Shown here piece by piece: positions 1-8,724 of a stretch of DNA of 52,726 bases. The stretch comes from Acidobacteriota bacterium. Its GTDB lineage: Bacteria; Acidobacteriota; Blastocatellia; Pyrinomonadales; Pyrinomonadaceae. The notes beneath the pieces were generated by a model. That model did no database searches and was not told where the DNA came from. It saw only the letters and a list, made by a program, of their open reading frames with translations. The translations under genes were made by a program, and so were the position numbers. Numbering within the stretch: the first letter of the stretch is position 1; each line of letters begins with the position of its first letter. Location: assembly GCA_003222895.1 (NCBI GenBank), contig QHXI01000055.1, positions 1 to 52,726 of the forward strand. The letters run 5' to 3'.

Positions 1-2
1 CA

Positions 3-632
3 TGTCCGAACTGGCGGTATGAACAAGATCCCGATACGTGTGAGTGCGTCTATGTATACCCATACAACAATGACTACGGTTCCAGCGGCAGCGACGTCAG
101 TCCTATTCTCATTGACGTAGCAGGAGATGGCTTCAACCTCACAGATGCGGCGTCCGGAGTGAATTTTGATTTGAACAGCAACGGTCTGCTTGAACATCTA
201 GCGTGGACTGCTGCTGGTTCGGATGATGCATGGCTCGTTTTGGATCGCAACTTCAACGGCATCGTCGATAACGGCACCGAGCTATTCGGCAACTTTACGC
301 CGCAGCCTCCTTCCGCGACTCCGAACGGTTTTGCGGCGCTGGCGGAATTCGACAAGCCGGCGAACGGCGGCAACGACGATGGCGTTATCGATAGCAATGA
401 CGCAATCTTCAGCAGTCTGCGCCTGTGGCAAGACACGAATCACAACGGTGTTTCCGAGCCTACGGAATTGCACACGTTGCCTGAGCTTGGAGTTGATTCA
501 ATTTCCCTCGATTACAAAGAGTCGAAGCGAACCGATCAATACGGCAATCAGTTCCGTTATCGCGCGAAGGTTGATGACGCGAAGCATTCGCATATCGGTC
601 GTTGGGCTTGGGATGTCTTCCTCGTGCGTTAA
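3..632 (+). CDS. C-terminal part of a calcium-binding repeat surface protein (partial)
   Basis: The frame is open from the window edge, so the N-terminus is missing and the visible part is about 209 residues. It contains several Asp/Asn-rich loops resembling EF-hand or dockerin-type calcium sites: [19 protein letters not shown], a GNDDGVID loop and [12 protein letters not shown]. The segment around [13 protein letters not shown] resembles the C-terminal modules of large secreted proteins of Acidobacteriota that carry VCBS/RTX-like regions. It is probably an extracellular or cell-surface protein; no catalytic motif is visible. Family assignment rests on the repeat pattern only and the function is unknown. 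Confidence 0.6.
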   Translation, partial: CPNWRYEQDPDTCECVYVYPYNNDYGSSGSDVSPILIDVAGDGFNLTDAASGVNFDLNSNGLLEHLAWTAAGSDDAWLVLDRNFNGIVDNGTELFGNFTPQPPSATPNGFAALAEFDKPANGGNDDGVIDSNDAIFSSLRLWQDTNHNGVSEPTELHTLPELGVDSISLDYKESKRTDQYGNQFRYRAKVDDAKHSHIGRWAWDVFLVR

Positions 633-653
633 CACTCGTGTTAGGCTGCGCAT

Positions 654-1193
654 GTGAACGCGGCCCTTCATGCAACCAAAATTTCCCGCGACGAAACGTC
701 CTCACGGGCGCGTGCCGTCTGGCTTTCCGCCACTGTTGCTGCGCTGACGATACTTCTGGCGATCATAACCGCACCGTTGGCGAGCGCCTTCGGTTACACG
801 AGCTTCGCCTCTTCGATATACAAAACATTCAGCTTCGTCTGTCATCAAATTCCCGAACGCTCGTTTCATCTCACGGGAAACAAATTCGCAGTTTGTTCGC
901 GCTGCACCGGATTGTATTCAGGATTCGCGATTGCGGTGCTTGCTTATCCGCTCGCGCGTTCGTTAAAGAAGACCGCGACGCCTTCGATCGTTTGGTTGAT
1001 TCTTGCGGCGCTACCTCTCGCGATCGATTTCTCGCTCGGCTATTTCAACGTTTGGTCCAACACGCACGCCTCGCGTTTCAGTACGGGCGCATTGTTCAGC
1101 GCGGCGACTGTTTTTTATGTTCTGCCGGGATTGATCGAGATTGCCGGCAAGCTAGCTAAAAGAGAGACGGCAAAGGTCGCCAGCGTCAGGTGA
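654..1193 (+). CDS. DUF2085 family membrane protein
   Basis: A 179-residue protein with a GTG start 21 bases after the preceding stop. It has about four hydrophobic segments (roughly residues 23-50, 88-105, 112-130, 145-165). Between the first two lies the conserved cysteine/histidine signature of DUF2085: CHQIPERSF, then GN, then VCSRCTGLY. The paired cysteines and histidine suggest metal or redox chemistry at the membrane face, but no biochemical role is established. It runs convergently towards ilvE and a shared hairpin terminator follows its stop. Confidence 0.75.
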   Translation: MNAALHATKISRDETSSRARAVWLSATVAALTILLAIITAPLASAFGYTSFASSIYKTFSFVCHQIPERSFHLTGNKFAVCSRCTGLYSGFAIAVLAYPLARSLKKTATPSIVWLILAALPLAIDFSLGYFNVWSNTHASRFSTGALFSAATVFYVLPGLIEIAGKLAKRETAKVASVR

Positions 1194-1200
1194 AAATAAG

Positions 1201-1222
1201 AGAGGCCGCAATCGCGGCCTCT
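1201..1222. terminator. Hairpin terminator between convergent genes
   Basis: Perfect 9-bp stem AGAGGCCGC / GCGGCCTCT with a 4-base AATC loop, between the convergent ends of the DUF2085 gene and ilvE. On the minus strand it is followed by a T-rich stretch (CTTATTTTC), on the plus strand by TCTCAT, so it may work in both directions but better for ilvE. Confidence 0.65.
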
Positions 1223-1249
1223 TCTCATCAAGATCAAATCGAAAGTTAC

Positions 1250-2353
1250 TTAGTCAGCCATCGCAACGCGCGCGCGCGCGACCAGTTCTTTTTCGACCGG
1301 CGCCTGCGATTCAGACTTGGAAGCATCAGAGCGTCCGTTGCTTGACGCGCGCACCTGAGAGCCGCTCGCCGAACTCGCAACTTGATCTCGCACGTAGGTC
1401 AGCCATGGTCCCGGCGCTTCGCGTTCACCGGAAGTGATTTCAAAGAAAACTTTCTGAATCTTCGCGGTGATCTCGCCGCGCGCTCCGTTGCCGATATTGA
1501 TGCGATCGACGGAACGAATTGGAGTGATCTCTGCCGCCGTGCCGCTGAAGAAAAGCTCGTCGGAGACATACAGCGCCGCGCGTTGAATGCTGCGTTCCTT
1601 GATCGTGATTCCCAACTCGCCGCAAATCTGAATCACGCTGTCGCGGGTAATTCCCGGCAGGACCGAAGACGAAAGTGGCGGCGTGTTAACGACGCCGTTG
1701 CTGACGACGAAAATGTTTTCGCCCGAACCTTCCGAGACATAACCGCGATCGTCGAGCGCGATGCCTTCGGCGAAGCCGTTCAGCAGCGCTTCCATTTTGA
1801 TCAACTGCGAATTCATGTAATTCGCGCCGCTCTTCGCCATGGCGGGCAGCGAGTTCGGCGTCAAACGGTTCCAGCTCGATACGCAAACGTCGACGCCTTT
1901 CTCGATCGCTTCGTCGCCGAGATATTTGCCCCAATCCCATGCGCCGATGTAGCACGCCAGCGGATTCGGAAATGGATTCACGCCGAACGCGGGATGCTCT
2001 TCATCGAGACTACGGAAAAGAATCGGCCGGATATAGCATTGTTCCAGGCCGCTGCGGCGAACTAGCTCGACCGAAGCATCGCAAAAATCGTCGATGGTCC
2101 ACTCATGGTCCATGCGGTAAACTTTCGCCGAGTTCAGAAACCGCTGCATATGTTCGCGCAGGCGGAAGATCGCCGGGCCGCGTTTAGTCGCGTAACAACG
2201 AATGCCCTCGAACACGCTTGAGCCGTAATGCAGCACGTGCGACATCACGTGTACGCGCGCGTCGTTCCATTTGATGAACTCGCCGTCGTGCCAGACTTCG
2301 TCGCAAATGCGCGGAGTGCTGACATCTTTGGATTTGCCGCTTGCAGAATACAT
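1250..2353 (-). CDS. ilvE: Branched-chain amino acid aminotransferase
   Basis: PLP-dependent class IV aminotransferase of 367 residues for the last step of valine, leucine and isoleucine synthesis. Visible motifs are the N-terminal GSSVFEGIRCY block, the PLP lysine context AMAKSGANYMNSQ, and SEGSGENIFVV followed by SSVLPGITRDS. The start is well supported by the ribosome-binding site AAAGGAG about 7 bases upstream of the ATG. Compared with typical IlvE of about 305-310 residues there is a Ser/Ala/Glu-rich C-terminal tail of roughly 45 residues (from about residue 325) that looks disordered. It is a single gene, not clustered with other ilv genes. Confidence 0.92.
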   Translation of the reverse strand: MYSASGKSKDVSTPRICDEVWHDGEFIKWNDARVHVMSHVLHYGSSVFEGIRCYATKRGPAIFRLREHMQRFLNSAKVYRMDHEWTIDDFCDASVELVRRSGLEQCYIRPILFRSLDEEHPAFGVNPFPNPLACYIGAWDWGKYLGDEAIEKGVDVCVSSWNRLTPNSLPAMAKSGANYMNSQLIKMEALLNGFAEGIALDDRGYVSEGSGENIFVVSNGVVNTPPLSSSVLPGITRDSVIQICGELGITIKERSIQRAALYVSDELFFSGTAAEITPIRSVDRINIGNGARGEITAKIQKVFFEITSGEREAPGPWLTYVRDQVASSASGSQVRASSNGRSDASKSESQAPVEKELVARARVAMAD

Positions 2354-2545
2354 ATTGATTCTCCTTTGTGGAGCGAATCGTCAGAACAGCGAGATTGTTT
2401 CGAGCTGATTTGACACAGCACGATACTCTAACTTCGCTCGCCTTTGCAAGATGAGTTCCGACGAAAACACTACGTCCAAAGTTCCCGGTTTTGTCGAGCA
2501 TTTTCGCATTCACAATTCGGATGGTGCTCCGCTTTTTTGAACTCG

Positions 2546-3892
2546 ATGCTTGCATTCAAGCGACATGCCTCCGTACGATTCTCGGCGAACTTGTATTCAA
2601 ACAAGAAGTCCAAATTGCCGAAGTTTCCTCGACGTCATCGCGCACTTATTCGCGGCGCGCTGCTGGCGACTTGTATCGTGGGGAGTTTGGTCTTCAGCAA
2701 TTGCCGAACTTCAAACCAGAAAGATAGTCCGAAATCAAAGATGAATAATTCTTCCGAAACTACAGTGTCGAACGACCCGCCGTCGGTTCATCGCCGCGCA
2801 ATCGTCGTCGACATGCACGCCGACACGGCGCAACGGCTGGTTGATGAAAATGTCGACCTCGAACAGCGATTGGTCGATGGGCACTTCGACGCGGTGCGCG
2901 CGAAGGAAGGCGGATTGGATGCGCAGTTCTTTTCAATCTGGGTTGAGCCCGAATTATTCGGCGGCGGCGGCGCCAGCGCGATGAAACGGGCGGACGTTCA
3001 GATCGAGGCGGTGCGCAATCTGGCGTCGAAGCATCCTGAAACCTGGGAGTTGGCGACGACCGCGGCTGATATTCGGCGCATCGCGGACAGCGGAAAGATC
3101 GCAGCGCTGATGGGCATGGAAGGCGGGTACGCCATCGATGAAAAAATCGAGAACGTTGAGCGCTACTACAAAATGGGCGTGCGCTACATGTCACCGGCGT
3201 GGAGCGTAAGCACGAGTTGGGCCGGATCGTCTGGCGACGAAATTGGGAAGATGCGCGGCCTAACCGATTTTGGCAACCAGGTGATTCGCGAGATGAATCG
3301 GCTGGGAATGATGGTCGATGTTTCGCACGTTTCAGATAGAACCTTTCTCGACATCGTCAACACTTCGACAAAGCCGGTGATTGCAACTCACTCTGGCTGT
3401 CGCGCGATTACAAACGTGCCGCGCAATCTCACTGACGAAATGATCGTCGCGCTGGCGAAAACCGGCGGTGTCGTGAACGTTATTTTTTATCCCGAACATA
3501 TCGAACCGGGCTACAGCGAAAAGAAGAAAAAGGTCGACGCGGAAATTGCGAGCCTGGTCCAACGCGCATCTGACGAAGAAAAAGGCGACGTGGCGCACAA
3601 GAAGCTGGCGCGCGATCGCGTCCGCGCGCAGGAATATTTGAAGCGACTGCCGGCGGTTTCAGTCTCGCGCATCGTCGATCACATCAATCACATCGTGAAG
3701 TTGGCCGGAATCGATCACGTAGGAATTGGATCAGACTTCGACGGCATTCAGGCCGTGCCTGCTGATCTCAAATCGGTTGCTGATCTTCCAAACCTGACGA
3801 AAGAACTTTTGCGTCGCGGTTATTCGGAAAGCGACATCGACAAGATCCTCGGCGGAAACATGCTGAGAGTAATGGAAGAAGTGATTCATTGA
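2546..3892 (+). CDS. Membrane dipeptidase, renal-dipeptidase type (M19)
   Basis: Zinc peptidase of the M19 family, about 448 residues from this ATG, expected to cleave dipeptides. Metal-binding elements are visible in order: VDMHADT, MGMEGG, DVSHVSD, ATHSGCRA and HVGIGSDFDG. The N-terminus has a basic stretch followed by a hydrophobic segment ending in LVFSNC, so it is probably an exported lipoprotein, although Asn before the Cys is an unusual lipobox. The start is uncertain: a TTG at 2444 extends the frame and later TTG codons are possible. The stop codon lies inside a CATTGATTCATTG repeat shared with the next intergenic region. Confidence 0.88.
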   Translation: MLAFKRHASVRFSANLYSNKKSKLPKFPRRHRALIRGALLATCIVGSLVFSNCRTSNQKDSPKSKMNNSSETTVSNDPPSVHRRAIVVDMHADTAQRLVDENVDLEQRLVDGHFDAVRAKEGGLDAQFFSIWVEPELFGGGGASAMKRADVQIEAVRNLASKHPETWELATTAADIRRIADSGKIAALMGMEGGYAIDEKIENVERYYKMGVRYMSPAWSVSTSWAGSSGDEIGKMRGLTDFGNQVIREMNRLGMMVDVSHVSDRTFLDIVNTSTKPVIATHSGCRAITNVPRNLTDEMIVALAKTGGVVNVIFYPEHIEPGYSEKKKKVDAEIASLVQRASDEEKGDVAHKKLARDRVRAQEYLKRLPAVSVSRIVDHINHIVKLAGIDHVGIGSDFDGIQAVPADLKSVADLPNLTKELLRRGYSESDIDKILGGNMLRVMEEVIH

Positions 3893-3928
3893 TTCATTGG
3901 CTCATCGGTTCATTGACAAATTCATTGC
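3882..3928. repeat. Iterated (GATTCATTG)n repeat, left copy
   Basis: Variants of GATTCATTG occur about four times (GATTCATT, GATTCATTGG, CTCATCGGTTCATTG, ATTCATTG). The reverse complement recurs at 4343-4380, so the two arrays bracket the four-helix-bundle gene as inverted repeats. The dipeptidase stop codon (TGA) is part of this array. A related array lies at 16458-16517. Confidence 0.7.
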
Positions 3929-3986
3929 CTTGACTCTGTTGGTACGCTTCCCTCTGGAAAATTCCCCGCATGAAGGCAATCGAAGA

Positions 3987-4355
3987 ATGTATCCAGCAGA
4001 AGAACTAAAAAATAGAAGCAAGCAATTTGCTATCCGAATAGTCAAGGTATTTCGTTCTCTACCCCGCACCGAAGATGCGCGAATCATAGGGAAGCAAGTC
4101 TTGCGTTCGGGCACATCAGTGGCGGCAAATTATCGCGCTGTTTGTAGGGCACGCTCAAAGGCTGAATTCATCGCTAAGATCGGGATCGTGGTCGAGGAAG
4201 CTGATGAGACCTTATTCTGGCTGGAGTTACTGGTTGAAACTCGAATCGTTACCGAGGCAAGGATGCGAAGTTTGATGAGGGAAGCGAACGAGCTGCTGGC
4301 GATTTTCGCAGCTTCTCAATACACAGCCAGACGTAGACGCCCGATGAACCAATGA
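3987..4355 (+). CDS. Four-helix bundle protein (S23 / 23S rRNA IVS-like)
   Basis: 122 residues from an ATG (MYPAEELKNRSKQFAIRI). The pattern KQVLRSGTSVAANYRAVCRARSKAEFIAKIGIV followed by EEADETLFWLELL (quoted here in two parts of the sequence) is the core of the S23-like four-helix bundle family first found inside 23S rRNA intervening sequences and now seen as free-standing genes of unknown function. No catalytic residues are evident. The gene is enclosed by inverted arrays of CATTGAATC words, suggesting it moves or is maintained as a small cassette. AT content is higher than in neighbouring genes. Confidence 0.85.
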   Translation: MYPAEELKNRSKQFAIRIVKVFRSLPRTEDARIIGKQVLRSGTSVAANYRAVCRARSKAEFIAKIGIVVEEADETLFWLELLVETRIVTEARMRSLMREANELLAIFAASQYTARRRRPMNQ

Positions 4356-4380
4356 TTCAATGAATTAATGAATCAATGAG
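4343..4380. repeat. Iterated CAATGAATC repeat, right copy
   Basis: Words GATGAACCAATG, ATTCAATG, AATTAATG and AATCAATG follow each other; this is the inverted counterpart of the array at 3882-3928. The ATG of the nfo gene (4376) is the last CAATGA word, so the repeat supplies its start codon. Confidence 0.7.
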
Positions 4381-5233
4381 AAAATTTCCCAGAATCGGTT
4401 TTCACGCTCCTATCAAGGACGGGTTGCATCAGTCTCTGATTATCGCGAAGGAGACCGGCTGTGACACGGTGCAAATCTTCTCGCGCAATCCGCGCGGCTG
4501 GAAAGCGAAGCCGCTGACGAAGGAAGCAATCGATCTGTTTCGCAAGACTCGTAAGCAAACGAAGCTCTCGCCGGTTCTGATTCACGCGAACTATCTGATC
4601 AATCTATCGGCGGCCGATGAAGTCATCCTGCTGAAATCTATCGAATCGTTTCGCGAGGAGGTTGAACGCGCGATCGCGCTGGGAGTCGATTATCTGGTGG
4701 TGCATCCGGGAAGCGCGCGCGGTTGCCCCGAAAAGGATGCGCTGGAGATTTGCGCGCTCAGTCTTCAAGTCGCGTGCAAGGGTTTGCAGTTTGGCAAGGT
4801 GAAGATTCTGCTCGAGAACACGGCCGGTCAGGGCGAATGCATCGGTCATCGGTTCGAGCATCTGCGCGCAATTATGAAGGCGTGTCCAAAACTTCCGCTG
4901 GGCGTTTGCGTCGACACGGCGCATTCGTTCACCGCCGGTTACGACATTCGCGAGGCGGACGGACTCGAAGCGACGATCTCAATAATCAAAAAAACTGTCG
5001 GATTGAAAAATGTTCGCGCGGTTCACTTCAACGATTCGAAAGCGCCTTACAACTCGCGCGTCGATCGACACTGGCACATCGGCGAGGGACACATTGGCAC
5101 TGATGCCTTGCGCCGCTTCGCGCAACATCCAAAGCTCGCTCACGCCGCGTTCATTCTGGAAACTCCTTACGATGATCCGCGCGCAGATCTGAAGAATCTT
5201 CACATGCTGAGATCGTTCATCGGAGCGTCATGA
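4376..5233 (+). CDS. nfo: Endonuclease IV (AP endonuclease)
   Basis: 285 residues matching the full length of the Nfo family, which cuts DNA 5' of abasic sites in base excision repair using three zinc ions. Zinc-ligand motifs visible: LVVHPGSARG, LLENTAGQG, CVDTAHSFTAGYD, VRAVHFNDSKAPYNSRVDRH (His and Asp ligands) and FILETPYDD. The start is the ATG inside the CAATGAATC repeat; no clear Shine-Dalgarno sequence precedes it, so translation may be leaderless or use an alternative context. Confidence 0.94.
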   Translation: MRKFPRIGFHAPIKDGLHQSLIIAKETGCDTVQIFSRNPRGWKAKPLTKEAIDLFRKTRKQTKLSPVLIHANYLINLSAADEVILLKSIESFREEVERAIALGVDYLVVHPGSARGCPEKDALEICALSLQVACKGLQFGKVKILLENTAGQGECIGHRFEHLRAIMKACPKLPLGVCVDTAHSFTAGYDIREADGLEATISIIKKTVGLKNVRAVHFNDSKAPYNSRVDRHWHIGEGHIGTDALRRFAQHPKLAHAAFILETPYDDPRADLKNLHMLRSFIGAS

Positions 5234-5407
5234 AGGCCGAGCAACGCTTCATTTGCTGTGGACGTGGCCCGGATAATTGGTTAGTATTGAACTCACAATG
5301 ATTCGCGTTCGCTCACTTACCAAACTCGTCCTTACGCTGCCGCTGGCGGATCGCGCTTGATGCGGGTCGTTTAGCGGCGAATCTCAATCACAACAAAATC
5401 TAACTTT

Positions 5408-5429
5408 TTGCACAGCCGATTTTGTGCAA
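5408..5429. promoter_or_regulatory. Inverted repeat upstream of leuS
   Basis: TTGCACA and TGTGCAA form a 7-bp dyad with an 8-base spacer, about 38 bases before the leuS ATG. It could be an operator or a leader hairpin; no T-box or other known leader is recognisable. The rest of the 233-base gap 5234-5466 shows no gene. Confidence 0.3.
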
Positions 5430-5466
5430 TCCGCTGTTTGCTTGTAACTTAAGAGGTTCAAAGGCG

Positions 5467-8031
5467 ATGGACGAGAAATATTTTCCGGAAAAAATAGAAG
5501 AGCACTGGCAGAAGCGCTGGGCTGACGAACACGCGTTCGAAGCTCAGGAAGACGATCCGCGGCCAAAGTTTTACACGCTCGAGATGTTGCCGTATCCGTC
5601 TGGATTCCTGCACATGGGGCATGTGCGCAACTACTCGATCGGCGATGCCTTGGCCTGGTACAAACGTCTGCGCGGCTTCAACGTGCTGCATCCGATCGGC
5701 TGGGACAGCTTTGGGCAACCGGCTGAGCAGGCTGCAATCAAGCGCGGCATTCAGCCTCGCGATTGGACTGAGAAAAACATCGCGCACATGAAGGGCCAGA
5801 TGCAGCGCCTCGGCATCAGTTATGACTGGTCGCGCGAGATCGCGGCGCATCGTCCCGAATACTATAAATGGGACCAGTGGTTCTTTCTGAAGATGCTGGA
5901 GATGGATCTCGCCTACAAGCGAACCTCGGCCGTCAATTGGTGTCCAAATGAAGAGACAGTTTTGTCGAACGAGCAATCGTCGGGCGGCATCTGTTGGCGC
6001 TGCGGCGCGGCGGTAACCAAGAAAGAGATCGAGCAGTGGTACCTGCGAACTACGAAGTACGCTGAAGAACTGGTCGCGGACATCAAAGAAATTGAAGCAG
6101 GTTGGCCGGAAAAGGTTTTGAAACGCCAGCGCGATTGGGTCGGCCGCCGTGAAGGCGCCTACATTGATTTCAAAGTTAAGGGCACATCGGAAAAGATTCG
6201 GGTGTTTACGACGCGCATCGATACGATCTTTGGCGCCACCGCGATTGTTGTCGCGGCGGAGCATCCCGTGTTAGCCAATTTACTTGAAGACTCGATATTG
6301 AAAGATCAAATAATGGCTTTCGCCGATCAAGTGAAAGCCGCGCGGGCGATCAAGACTGAAGACTTGGCAGAAGAGGAAGAGAAGCTCGGCATCAACACAG
6401 GTCAGGTGGCAATCAATCCGTTTAATAGCGAACTGCTGCCAATCTGGGTGGCGAACTACGTGCTGATGGATTACGGCGCGGGCGCGGTGATGAGCGTGCC
6501 GGCGCACGATGAACGCGATTACGAGTTTGCGCAGAAATACACTCTGGCGATTCGGCAAGTGATCGCGCCGGTGGTCCACGGCCAGCAGAGCGAGCCGGTG
6601 GATCAAGCGCCGGGTGGCGATCAGTCGATGGAGATGAAGAACGCGTTTACCGCATACGGCGTGCTGGTTAATAGCGGCGAGTGGAGCGGCCTGATCTCGC
6701 AGGACGCGATGCGCGAGATGGCAAATCGTGCCGCCGAGAAAGGCTTCGGCGGACCAGCGGTCACGTATCGTCTGCGTGATTGGGGCATCTCGCGGCAGCG
6801 ATTTTGGGGCGCTCCGATTCCGGTTGTCTATTGTCCCGCCTGCGGAATGGTTCCCGTTCCGGAGAAAGATTTGCCGGTCCTGCTGCCTGATAACGCACAG
6901 TTCACGGGAACCGGCGAATCGCCTTTGAAAGGCGTGCCGGAATTTTTGAACACGACTTGTCCGAATTGTGGAAAGCCCGCCACGCGCGAAACCGACACGA
7001 TGGACACGTTTGTCGATTCTTCCTGGTATTTCTTTCGCTATACCGACCCGCGGAACGACTCGATGCCGTTCGATCGGGGCGTAGCGGCGAAGTGGACGCC
7101 GGTCGATCAGTATATCGGCGGCGATTCTCATGCGGTAATGCACCTGATCTACACGCGCTTTTGGAACAAGGTCATGCGCGATTTGGGTTTGGTGGATTTC
7201 AACGAGCCGGTGAAACGTCTGTTGACGCAAGGCATGGTGACGAATCGCGTCGAAGGCACGAACGAATACAAAGCGATGTCCAAGTCGCTCGGCAACGGCG
7301 TCGATCCGGACGAGATGATCGAAGCGTTTGGTGCAGACGCTGCGCGCCTGTTCGTGCTGTTTGCTGCGCCGGTTGAAAACGAATTGCGTTGGTCTGAGTC
7401 GGGAATCGAAGGGGCGGTGCGATTTCTGCGGCGTGTCTGGACGATGGTTTACCGGTGGCGTCCAGGGTACGCAGGCCTCCGGCCTGCCGAGCGCGCCGGA
7501 GGCGTGCGTACCGATTTCAGCGAGGCTGCCCGGGTGCTGCGTCGGAAGACTCATCAGACGATCGCTCGCGTGACGGATGATTTTGAGAAGCTCGATCTAA
7601 ACACGAATGTCGCGGCGCTGATGGAACTGCTGAATGCGATCGGCGACTTCAATGCTGAAGCAGCGAATGCTTCAGCTTCCGATGCGTTCGCCGTCCGTGA
7701 AGCCATCGAAGCCTTAGTCGTCATGCTTGCACCTTTCTCTCCGCACGCCGCGGAAGAGATGTGGGAAGGGTTGGGCCACCAAACCAGCTTATTGAAATCC
7801 GCGACCTGGCCCATCGCCGATCCTGAGCTGGCCAAGAAAGATGAGCTTGAGATTCCGGTCCAGGTGAACGGCAAACTGCGCTCGCGCGTCGTAGTCGCGC
7901 CTGATATTTCCGAAACCGACCTGCGCACAATTGCCTTGGCCGATGCGAAGGTGCAGAGCTTCATCGACGGCCACAAGATCGTGAAGGTAATCGTAGTGCC
8001 GCAGCGGCTGGTGAATGTGGTGGTGAAATGA
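5467..8031 (+). CDS. leuS: Leucyl-tRNA synthetase
   Basis: Class I aminoacyl-tRNA synthetase of about 854 residues. The HIGH-type motif is HMGH in FLHMGHVRNYSIGD, the KMSKS-type motif is AMSKSLGNGVDPDE, and zinc-type Cys pairs are present (CPNE...CWRC, CPAC, CPNC). The editing domain (TTRIDTIFGATAIV, MSVPAHDERDYEFA) and the anticodon-binding and C-terminal domains are complete. Start chosen at MDEKYFPEKIEE, the usual N-terminus, rather than an upstream in-frame ATG at 5422. A palindromic element of 47 bases is inserted in frame near residues 667-682, after the KMSKS domain. Transcribed alone. Confidence 0.96.
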   Translation: MDEKYFPEKIEEHWQKRWADEHAFEAQEDDPRPKFYTLEMLPYPSGFLHMGHVRNYSIGDALAWYKRLRGFNVLHPIGWDSFGQPAEQAAIKRGIQPRDWTEKNIAHMKGQMQRLGISYDWSREIAAHRPEYYKWDQWFFLKMLEMDLAYKRTSAVNWCPNEETVLSNEQSSGGICWRCGAAVTKKEIEQWYLRTTKYAEELVADIKEIEAGWPEKVLKRQRDWVGRREGAYIDFKVKGTSEKIRVFTTRIDTIFGATAIVVAAEHPVLANLLEDSILKDQIMAFADQVKAARAIKTEDLAEEEEKLGINTGQVAINPFNSELLPIWVANYVLMDYGAGAVMSVPAHDERDYEFAQKYTLAIRQVIAPVVHGQQSEPVDQAPGGDQSMEMKNAFTAYGVLVNSGEWSGLISQDAMREMANRAAEKGFGGPAVTYRLRDWGISRQRFWGAPIPVVYCPACGMVPVPEKDLPVLLPDNAQFTGTGESPLKGVPEFLNTTCPNCGKPATRETDTMDTFVDSSWYFFRYTDPRNDSMPFDRGVAAKWTPVDQYIGGDSHAVMHLIYTRFWNKVMRDLGLVDFNEPVKRLLTQGMVTNRVEGTNEYKAMSKSLGNGVDPDEMIEAFGADAARLFVLFAAPVENELRWSESGIEGAVRFLRRVWTMVYRWRPGYAGLRPAERAGGVRTDFSEAARVLRRKTHQTIARVTDDFEKLDLNTNVAALMELLNAIGDFNAEAANASASDAFAVREAIEALVVMLAPFSPHAAEEMWEGLGHQTSLLKSATWPIADPELAKKDELEIPVQVNGKLRSRVVVAPDISETDLRTIALADAKVQSFIDGHKIVKVIVVPQRLVNVVVK
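7466..7512. repeat. In-frame palindromic element inside leuS
   Basis: The ends GGTACGCAGGCCTCCGG and CCGGAGGCGTGCGTACC are near-perfect inverted repeats with a short GC-rich loop. It is read as part of LeuRS, adding a peptide like GYAGLRPAERAGGVRT that is not expected in the family at this position, just after the RRVWTMVYRW helix. The element keeps the frame open. Confidence 0.75.
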
Positions 8032-8064
8032 TGAACGCAATATAGCTAGAGGGAGAGAAACGCC

Positions 8065-8556
8065 ATGAAGTCTAAGCAAGAGCACATTGATTTCGAGTCC
8101 TATCTGTCCCGACACATTGTCCCGAAAGCAAGTAAGGCCGCCGGCGTCCCGGTCCTGTTACTTCAGTGCATGGATTCTCGCTATCCACACCGGACCATAC
8201 AGACGATGGACTCCCTGGGTCTACGCGGGAAATACGATCAACTGATTTTGGCCGGCGCCAGCTTAGGGGTCATTCATAAGCAGGCGTGGCAGACCACCTT
8301 CTTTGATCACCTTAGCTTTGCGATCACCGAGCACAAGGTCTCGCAGGTGCTCATACTCGATCACCGCGACTGCGGCGCCTATAAGAAATTCCTCGATCCG
8401 CCCGTTACTCCGGATGATCCGAAAAAGGAGAAAGAGGCCCACATCGAGATCTGTGAACGGGCCATCGCAGCTATCCACAAAAAATTCTCGCGGCTACCGG
8501 TTCGTTGTTTGCTTCTACCCATCGAATCTGTTGAAGAATTAGTTACGTCGCCGTAG
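8065..8556 (+). CDS. Beta-carbonic-anhydrase-like protein
   Basis: 163 residues with ribosome-binding site GAGGGAGAG ahead of the ATG. The zinc-site pattern of beta-class carbonic anhydrases is recognisable: QCMDSR (Cys and the Asp-Arg dyad) and, later, LDHRDCGAY (His and Cys ligands). The GASLGVI stretch matches the Gly/Ala-Gly segment between them. It is shorter than typical beta enzymes (about 200 residues) and belongs to the group of short carbonic-anhydrase-like proteins whose activity is often unproven. Stop is TAG at 8554. Codon use seems less GC-rich than in leuS. Stands alone in the same direction as leuS. Confidence 0.7.
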   Translation: MKSKQEHIDFESYLSRHIVPKASKAAGVPVLLLQCMDSRYPHRTIQTMDSLGLRGKYDQLILAGASLGVIHKQAWQTTFFDHLSFAITEHKVSQVLILDHRDCGAYKKFLDPPVTPDDPKKEKEAHIEICERAIAAIHKKFSRLPVRCLLLPIESVEELVTSP

Positions 8557-8724
8557 GACACAACGCTGGAACCCACACTTCCCCGGGCCTACGCTAGACG
8601 GAAACTCTGCGGATTAACTTCGTCAGATCTAGTCTTGTGTTGCCTTGCTCGCACAACAGCCGCTAAAATCTTCAGGAATGCCCTGACTCGCTCGGAGTCG
8701 ACATGTAGTAAGTAGAACCATCGA

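Noticed and set aside
2444-2545. N-terminal extension of the dipeptidase from a TTG at 2444
   Set aside because: Extra residues have no family support and the signal-peptide-like region begins later.
5234-5466. T-box leader for leuS
   Set aside because: No specifier loop or T-box consensus could be found; only a short TTGCACA dyad is present.
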